Both the position numbers and the translations under genes were made by a program. A stretch of DNA of 64,000 bases from contig NCEB01000016.1 of assembly GCA_002280475.1 (NCBI GenBank), forward strand, positions 21,556 to 85,555, written 5' to 3'. The first letter of the stretch is position 1; each line of letters begins with the position of its first letter. The notes under the pieces are model-generated. The model was not told where the DNA came from. It searched no databases and worked only from the letters and a program-made list of their open reading frames with translations. Positions 58,957-64,000 of the stretch are shown here, piece by piece. This stretch comes from Brevundimonas subvibrioides. GTDB lineage: Bacteria; Pseudomonadota; Alphaproteobacteria; Caulobacterales; Caulobacteraceae.

Positions 58957-59372
58957 AGCGCTGACCAAGGTGAGAGCACTCGACAGCCGGAGTGCTCGAA
59001 ATGGCGGACGTTGCGGGTCACGACTGTCAGGCCGTGGACGTGCGCAGTCGCTGCGATCAGTTCGTCCGTCATTTCCGAGGCGCGTCCGGCCGCCCGGTTG
59101 ACCTCGGCCAGTGACGCCCATCTCTCCGTGACCGCGAGATCGACCGGCAGGATGCGCTGGTCGTAGCGGAAGATCATCTCCTCGAGCCAGAAATCGAGGT
59201 CGTCGCGCCTGCGACCCGTTTCCAGTCGCACGATGCCGCGCCGAAGCTCGCCCACGGTGATCACGCTCAGGTGCAAGTCCGACAGCAGTTGATCGGACAG
59301 CCAACGGACCACATTCGGATCGGGCCGCGCACGCTTGGGCTCGCTGATCGCGTTCGTATCCAGCAGATACAT
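58953..59372 (-). CDS. vapC: VapC-type PIN-domain toxin
   Basis: This 139-residue PIN ribonuclease has the acidic residues in YLLDTNAISE (Asp 5), VGELRRGI (Glu), MTDELIAATA (Asp about 103) and TRNVRHFE near the end, in the VapC/FitB pattern. It probably cleaves tRNA or rRNA when free of its antitoxin. Its ATG overlaps the antitoxin stop by one base. Confidence 0.92.
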   Translation of the reverse strand: MYLLDTNAISEPKRARPDPNVVRWLSDQLLSDLHLSVITVGELRRGIVRLETGRRRDDLDFWLEEMIFRYDQRILPVDLAVTERWASLAEVNRAAGRASEMTDELIAATAHVHGLTVVTRNVRHFEHSGCRVLSPWSAL

Positions 59373-59623
59373 CAGAAAGGATCGATGTCACGCGCCGGTC
59401 GTCGATCCCGCTCAAGATCGATGCCTTCCAGCGAAGGGCCGTTCAAAAGCCAGTCCTTGAAGTCGCGGGTGGCGCGAGGGTCCTTCAGTCGTTGAAAGTC
59501 CTCGGCGGACACGACGACAGCGGTCGCCTCGCCGTGCGAGGAGATTTCCTGAGGCCCCTCGGTCTTCGACCGACGGATCACCTCGGACAGATTGTCCTTC
59601 GCCTTGGCGACGCTCCAGCTCAT
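59372..59623 (-). CDS. Phd/YefM-type antitoxin
   Basis: This 83-residue antitoxin has the Phd N-terminus (SWSVAKAKDNLSEVIRRSKT, GEATAVVVSAEDFQRL) and an extended C-terminus (PSLEGIDLERDRRPARDI) that would wrap the VapC toxin. It is first in a five-gene overlapping chain. The palindrome 10 bp upstream is its likely binding site. Confidence 0.9.
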   Translation of the reverse strand: MSWSVAKAKDNLSEVIRRSKTEGPQEISSHGEATAVVVSAEDFQRLKDPRATRDFKDWLLNGPSLEGIDLERDRRPARDIDPF

Positions 59624-59632
59624 GGCGATCTC

Positions 59633-59663
59633 CCGGTATGGCTATACGTTATGGCCATACCGG
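59633..59663 (-). promoter_or_regulatory. Palindromic operator of the phd-vapC module
   Basis: CCGGTATGGC (59633-59642) and GCCATACCGG (59654-59663) form a perfect 10-bp inverted repeat with an AT-rich centre (TATACGTTATG). This is the layout expected for Phd autoregulation. It also overlaps the possible promoter of the divergent helicase. Confidence 0.7.
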
Positions 59664-59730
59664 AACGGCCGACAGTAGTCAATCCAATGTTCCCGTTCCG
59701 TTTCGCTCAAGCAACAGCTATCTCTCCTTG

Positions 59731-62586
59731 GTGCCCAACGAATCCGTCCTCTCCAACAGCCGCCTGACCGGGGCCGAGCCCTGGCTGGCCCTGCCGGCCG
59801 CCCTCGCCGTGCCCCCGGGCGCCGGGGCGATCTGCGACGACGAGGGCGCGCGAAAGATCGGCCGTGGCAAGGCCGAGGGGGTCTTCACGGGCGGCCCCGT
59901 GCTGGTGGCCCACGCCAGCCTGACCGCGCGGCGGCTCGGCCTGTCGCCGCCGCCTCGGTCGTCGGATTTGCTGGATGTGCTGGAACTGTGGGCCTTCGTC
60001 CGCCCCGCCACCTTCTGCGCCCCGTCCCCCAGCGGCCTGGCCCTTGCGCTCGGGATGGCCGAACCGAAGGGGGCCGAGGCCCAGGCCGCCGCTCTTCGCG
60101 ACGCCGCCGCGACCCTGCTGAGCGAACTCGCCGACCCCGCCTGTCCCCACCGCGAGGACGCCTTCACCCTGGCCGAGACCCTCGGGCGCGCCGGGTGGTC
60201 CTGGGCCTGGCGGGTCTCCGGCGCGCTCCAGGCCGGACCGCTCCGTCAGCGCCAACATCGCGGCTCCGGCCTCGACGCCTGGTCCCGCCTGCCCGAGTGG
60301 GAGGACGAGGCGCCGCGCGGCGAGGCCGGCTCGGCCCCGGTCGATTCCGAATCCGCCCGCATCCGGCTGGAGAAACTGCTTCAGGCCTCGGGCCTGGACG
60401 AGACCCGCCCGACCCAGTCCGACTATGCCGCCGAGGCCGCCTATGCCTTCTCGCCCCGGAACGAAGAGGGCCGCCCCCGCATGCTGCTGGCGGAGGCCGG
60501 CACCGGCACCGGCAAGACGCTGGGCTATCTCGCCGCCGCGTCCCTGTGGGCCGAGCGCAATCAGGGGGCGGCCTGGGTCTCGACCTACACCCGCGCCCTG
60601 CAACGCCAGATCGACCGCGAGAGCGCCGCCCTGTGGCCCGACCCGGCCGAACGGCGCCGCAAGACCGTCGTCCGCAAGGGCCGCGAGAACTACCTCTGCC
60701 TGCTGAATCTCCAGGACATGGTGCAGGCGGCCCAGCTGGGCAACGGCGACCTGATCGGTCTGGCGCTGGCCAGCCGCTGGGCCCTGCACACCCGCGACGG
60801 CGACATGACCGGCGGCGACTTCCCCGGCTGGCTGCCGGGCCTGTTCGCCACCGCCCCGTCGCACCAGGCCGGCGCCGCCAACCTGGTCGACCGGCGCGGC
60901 GAATGCGTCCACGCGGCCTGCTCACACTACCGCACCTGTTTCGTGGAAAAGACCATCCGCGCCAGCCGCCGGGCCGATCTGGTCGTCGCCAACCACGCCC
61001 TGGTCATGACCCAGGCCGCCTTCGACGGCGCCCGCACTGCGCGCGGCCTGAAGCAGGACAACGAGACCGCCGCCCTGAAGCGCATCGTCTTCGACGAGGG
61101 CCACCACCTGTTCGACGCCGCCGACTCAGCCTTCTCCGCCTGCCTCTCGGGTCAGGAGGCAGCCGAGCTGCGACGCTGGATCCGGGGACCCGAGGGACGC
61201 GGCCGTCGCGGGCGGGGCCTGGAACAGCGGCTGGGTGACCTCTGCGCCGACAACGAGGCGGCATCGAAGGCTTTGCAGGACGCCATCCGCGCCGCCGCCG
61301 CCCTGCCCGGTGAAGGCATCTCCGGCCGCATCGCGCCGCCGTCGGGCGAGGTGAACCCCGTCGGCCCGATTGAGCAGTTCCTGATGGCGGCCCTCGAACA
61401 GATCCGCGCGCGCACCTCCGAGGCCGCCTCGTCCGCCAGTTCGGAGTTCGGCACCGAATGTTCGGTCCGCCCCGCGACCGAGCCCCTGCTGGAGACCGCC
61501 CGGGGCGCGGCCCAGGCCCTCGCCGCCGTCGAGGCCCCACTGCTGGCGCTCGCCCGCCACCTCGAAGACATCCTCGACGACGAGGCGTCCGAGTTGGACG
61601 GCTCGGCCCGCGCCCGGATCGAGGGGGCGTTGCGGGGCCTCGACCGACGCGCCCGCATGACGCTTCCCGGGTGGCGCTCCATGCTGGCGGCGCTTCAGGA
61701 CGGGGGCGACGAACCGGACCCGGACTTCGTCGACTGGCTGTCGGTCGAGACCGCCTTCGGCCGTATCCACGACGTGGCGCTGCGCCGCCACTGGATCGAC
61801 CCGACCGTTCCCCTGGAGGCCGCCGTCATCCTGCCCGCCCATGGCGTCCTGGTGACCAGCGCCACCCTGTCCGACCCGATCGCCGAGGCCTCCGGCGGCG
61901 ACCTGTTCGGCATGGCCCGGATGCGCACAGGCGCCGCCCGCCTGATCGAGCCGGCCCGGACGCTGAAGGTCGAAAGCCCGTTCGACTATGCCTCGAACAG
62001 CCGGGTCATCGTCGTCAACGACGTGGCCAAGGACGACCCGCGCCAGACGGCGGCGGCCATGCGCGAACTGTTTCTGGCGGCCGGCGGCGGAGGCCTCGGC
62101 CTGTTCACCGCCATCCGCCGCTTGAAGGCGGTCTACGAACGCCTGGGCCCCGATCTGGCGAAGGCCCAGATTCCCCTCTACGCCCAGCACGTCGATCCGC
62201 TGGAGGTCGGGGCCCTGGTCGACATCTTCCGCGCCGAACAGGACAGCTGCCTGCTCGGCACCGATGCGGTGCGCGACGGCGTCGACGTGCCCGGCCGGTC
62301 GCTTCGGCTGCTCGCCTTCGACCGCGTCCCCTGGCCTCGACCGGACCTGTTGCACAAGGCGCGCCGCGAGAAGTTCGGGGCCAAGGGCTACGACGACGCC
62401 CTCGCCCGCGCCCGCATCGCCCAGGCCTTCGGCCGCCTGATCCGCCGCGCCGACGACCGGGGCGTCTTCGTCATGCTGGACGCCGCCACCCCGACCCGCC
62501 TCTTCGCCGCTCTGCCGCCGGGGACGGAGGTCCAGCGCATGAGCCTGGTCGAGGCCATCGAGGTGACGCGGGACTTCCTCACCTAG
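59731..62586 (+). CDS. DinG/XPD-type ATP-dependent DNA helicase
   Basis: This protein of about 951 residues starts at GTG 59731 (MPNESVLS). After a ~230-residue N-terminal region come Walker A GTGTGKT (about 255), a likely Fe-S domain with four Cys (NYLCLLN about 322, and GECVHAACSHYRTC about 392-405), Walker B DEGH (about 453), LVTSATLS and the C-terminal RRADDRGVFVMLD. Fe-S superfamily 2 helicases of this kind unwind 5'-3' at replication or repair intermediates. The frame extends to 59638 but that part overlaps the phd operator. Confidence 0.9.
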   Translation: MPNESVLSNSRLTGAEPWLALPAALAVPPGAGAICDDEGARKIGRGKAEGVFTGGPVLVAHASLTARRLGLSPPPRSSDLLDVLELWAFVRPATFCAPSPSGLALALGMAEPKGAEAQAAALRDAAATLLSELADPACPHREDAFTLAETLGRAGWSWAWRVSGALQAGPLRQRQHRGSGLDAWSRLPEWEDEAPRGEAGSAPVDSESARIRLEKLLQASGLDETRPTQSDYAAEAAYAFSPRNEEGRPRMLLAEAGTGTGKTLGYLAAASLWAERNQGAAWVSTYTRALQRQIDRESAALWPDPAERRRKTVVRKGRENYLCLLNLQDMVQAAQLGNGDLIGLALASRWALHTRDGDMTGGDFPGWLPGLFATAPSHQAGAANLVDRRGECVHAACSHYRTCFVEKTIRASRRADLVVANHALVMTQAAFDGARTARGLKQDNETAALKRIVFDEGHHLFDAADSAFSACLSGQEAAELRRWIRGPEGRGRRGRGLEQRLGDLCADNEAASKALQDAIRAAAALPGEGISGRIAPPSGEVNPVGPIEQFLMAALEQIRARTSEAASSASSEFGTECSVRPATEPLLETARGAAQALAAVEAPLLALARHLEDILDDEASELDGSARARIEGALRGLDRRARMTLPGWRSMLAALQDGGDEPDPDFVDWLSVETAFGRIHDVALRRHWIDPTVPLEAAVILPAHGVLVTSATLSDPIAEASGGDLFGMARMRTGAARLIEPARTLKVESPFDYASNSRVIVVNDVAKDDPRQTAAAMRELFLAAGGGGLGLFTAIRRLKAVYERLGPDLAKAQIPLYAQHVDPLEVGALVDIFRAEQDSCLLGTDAVRDGVDVPGRSLRLLAFDRVPWPRPDLLHKARREKFGAKGYDDALARARIAQAFGRLIRRADDRGVFVMLDAATPTRLFAALPPGTEVQRMSLVEAIEVTRDFLT

Positions 62587-62800
62587 ACAGGGCTGCGCCG
62601 AGCGGCAGGTTGGTTACGAAGGTCTGCTTCCCGCGACACTCTCAACGACCCTTCTCGACCCATCTCGGACCTTCAATAGGTCTGCTCATTGGCCCATGGC
62701 CGTTTCGTCCGCATCTCGACCTCGGACGGCGACCTTTGTCGGTGGTTGGCATCACGTTGTCAGCGGTCAACGTCGAGAGAGGGAGAGGGCCGCTTAAATA

Positions 62801-63727
62801 ATGCAGGATAAGCGGATGAATCGATCGCCCATGCTGACGCCACCCCCCTTCACGATCATCTTGGATTTAGCCCTCGATCCTGTCTGGCCACCCCAGCAAC
62901 CGGTAACGCTTCTCGACCAACGGGAGCAGAATATAGCGATCCGTCTGGAAGCTCTGCCAACCGGCCAATGGATTTTAACCTTTGCAGAGGCGGGGAAGGG
63001 CGAGCTCAGTTGGCATCTACCGGTGATAGAACTACACGCGACAAACGTAAAAGCGGCTTTCGCCCTGCGCGCAGATTACACTTTGTCTTTTGTTGTTGGC
63101 GGTGTGATCGTCATCAGCAATGAGGTGCAACACCCTGTCTACCAACGTGTAAGCATACCAAGGGCGCCAAGCGATCAGCCGCTTTTATGGGCAATCTCCA
63201 TCGACCGAGATGATCGACGACACGTAGATATAGATGAAGCTCTACTGAAAGCCGACGATGCGCTCGAGCGCCTGAGAGGGCAGTTCACGTTCGAGGAGGT
63301 GGTCAGCCACTGGACCGACTTCCTCGTTAGTTGGCGACGCTGCATCAACAAATGTGATCGGATCGGCACACAGGCCGATCGGTCCTCTTGGAGAAAGTGC
63401 GCGCTCGACATTGATGCGGATGAGACGCTGACGTTCGTCAGCGAAGCCCGGAACGCCCTCGAACATGGCGTAGTCCAAAGTTTCAGGCTTACTCCTGCCG
63501 AAAGCGGCGAAAACGAGCCACTAATCGGCGGATCGTTTGTAGCACCAGCAGTCCTCACGCCGATCGAGATCAATGATCGCCAGAAAACGATCCGAGTTCC
63601 AACGAGTGGTCTTGGGATCACGCTGCCCGAGCCAAATCCATTTCAGTTGGCACAGATTGCATTGGCCTACGCGTGGCGGCGACGGAACGAGGCAATCGAT
63701 CTAGCGGGCGAAAAGCATCACTATTGA
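62801..63727 (+). CDS. Unrecognised protein of lower GC content
   Basis: This 308-residue protein matches no family I know. It looks soluble: a beta-rich first half (TIILDLALDPVW, ALRADYTLSFVVGGVIVIS) and a helical second half (FEEVVSHWTDFLVSWRRCIN, FVSEARNALEHG, FQLAQIALAYAWRRRNEAID). EARNALEHG with an Arg/His-x4 spacing recalls HEPN-like helices, but the RxxxxH motif is not met. Codon use is clearly less GC-rich than the neighbours, and the gene sits between non-coding, remnant-like flanks, suggesting transfer. Confidence 0.7.
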   Translation: MQDKRMNRSPMLTPPPFTIILDLALDPVWPPQQPVTLLDQREQNIAIRLEALPTGQWILTFAEAGKGELSWHLPVIELHATNVKAAFALRADYTLSFVVGGVIVISNEVQHPVYQRVSIPRAPSDQPLLWAISIDRDDRRHVDIDEALLKADDALERLRGQFTFEEVVSHWTDFLVSWRRCINKCDRIGTQADRSSWRKCALDIDADETLTFVSEARNALEHGVVQSFRLTPAESGENEPLIGGSFVAPAVLTPIEINDRQKTIRVPTSGLGITLPEPNPFQLAQIALAYAWRRRNEAIDLAGEKHHY

Positions 63728-63942
63728 TGCCTGTTGCTTGTGTCAGCCTGCACGCCACCGTGACTTCCGCTTTCCACCCCAATCAGGCCCTCGGGATGTC
63801 TGCTTGTGGATCGGCCATCAGCTTCCTCGCCGTTGAGGGCCGTCGCCTTGGCACCCTCGCCGAGAACCTGTCAGCGATTTCAGAGGCAATGCCGCCTGTC
63901 CCACGCGATACTGCACACAGTCCATTGTGGAGTTCCGACAGG
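63728..63942. other. Non-coding flank with remnant-like sequence
   Basis: No ORF is supported. ATGTCTGCTTGTGGATCGGC at 63797-63816 resembles GGTCTGCTTCCCGCGACA-type sequence on the other side of the low-GC gene (about 62620), so both flanks may be debris of the same kind of element. Confidence 0.3.
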
Positions 63943-64000
63943 ATGACGCCCCGCACCTTCCGCTCGGCTGTGCTGACCCTCGCTCTCGCGGCGTCCGGCC
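63943..64000 (+). CDS. Start of an exported protein, cut by the window end
   Basis: ATG 63943 after ACAGG opens a frame MTPRTFRSAVLTLALAASG that looks like a signal peptide and has no stop before the window ends. Nothing more can be said. Confidence 0.4.
   Translation, partial: MTPRTFRSAVLTLALAASG

Overview
The window comes from a GC-rich alphaproteobacterium of the order Caulobacterales, most likely Brevundimonas or a close relative. The evidence is gcrA, a PodJ-type polarity protein with CtrA-like and GANTC sites in front of it, the nepR-ecfG / phyR general stress locus with textbook sigma-EcfG promoters, and the chain argB - HAD nucleotidase - dapD - exoD - dsbB - coq7. It is mostly chromosomal backbone with small mobile or repeat insertions. 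No tRNA, rRNA, CRISPR array, prophage or complete IS element was seen.

Layout. 0-7 kb: a broken type I secretion ABC transporter, a DUF6471 protein, a large RTX serralysin-like protease (its likely former cargo) and a GDP-mannose pyrophosphorylase fused to an AGE-type isomerase. 7.1-11.5 kb: a tightly coupled operon (argB, HAD nucleotidase, dapD, exoD, dsbB-like, coq7). 11.5-18 kb: phytase-like lipoprotein + cobT, GT9 glycosyltransferase, alpha/beta hydrolase, M23 peptidase. 18.4-22.6 kb: ydbH-ynbE-ydbL intermembrane lipid-transport operon. 22.6-28.8 kb: orphan C5 DNA methyltransferase, duplicated lipoproteins, acyltransferase, CHAP protein, CorA, outer-membrane protein. 28.9-34.6 kb: a general stress response (GSR) island with an MHS transporter, an entericidin-like lipoprotein, a HisKA_2 kinase, ecfG, nepR, phyR, a small membrane protein and a candidate small RNA. 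34.6-43.2 kb: rplT/rpmI, a frameshifted MFS gene, a hybrid kinase, infC, dapE, an MFS gene, a dCTP-deaminase-like gene and apaG. 43.4-49.7 kb: gcrA, a lone ABC-2 permease, argD and argF split by a GxxExxY element, a parDE module and a PPOX protein. 49.8-55.1 kb: podJ, TauE, TIGR02186, DUF3429. 55.1-64 kb: a MITE-like element, pdeM, an Lhr-like helicase, a phd-vapC module, a DinG/XPD-type helicase and a lower-GC foreign-looking gene.

Most interesting. (1) Six strict sigma-EcfG promoters (GGAAC-N16/17-CGTT) cluster in 5.6 kb at 28.9-34.5 kb. They face nepR-ecfG, phyR, an entericidin-like gene missed by length cut-offs, an outer-membrane protein, a small membrane protein and an unannotated ~115-nt RNA with an exposed C6 stretch and a strong intrinsic terminator. 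That RNA resembles the Caulobacter GSR small RNA GsrN in regulation and design. (2) One palindromic repeat family lies inside or at the end of three protein-coding genes (HAD nucleotidase N-terminus, phytase-like C-terminus, middle of the Lhr-like helicase). It was read in frame and adds Pro/Gly/Glu-rich peptide, like Rickettsia palindromic elements; further palindromic repeats fill intergenic regions. (3) A GxxExxY gene sits in a 513-bp unit whose ends carry GGGGTTCATCAC in opposite orientation and CACAACGA-like arrays. The unit splits argD from argF, and a 214-bp relative with perfect 44-bp inverted repeats lies at 55.1 kb. (4) A phd-vapC module with a palindromic operator is chained by 1-4 bp overlaps to a small membrane protein, the Lhr-like helicase and pdeM.
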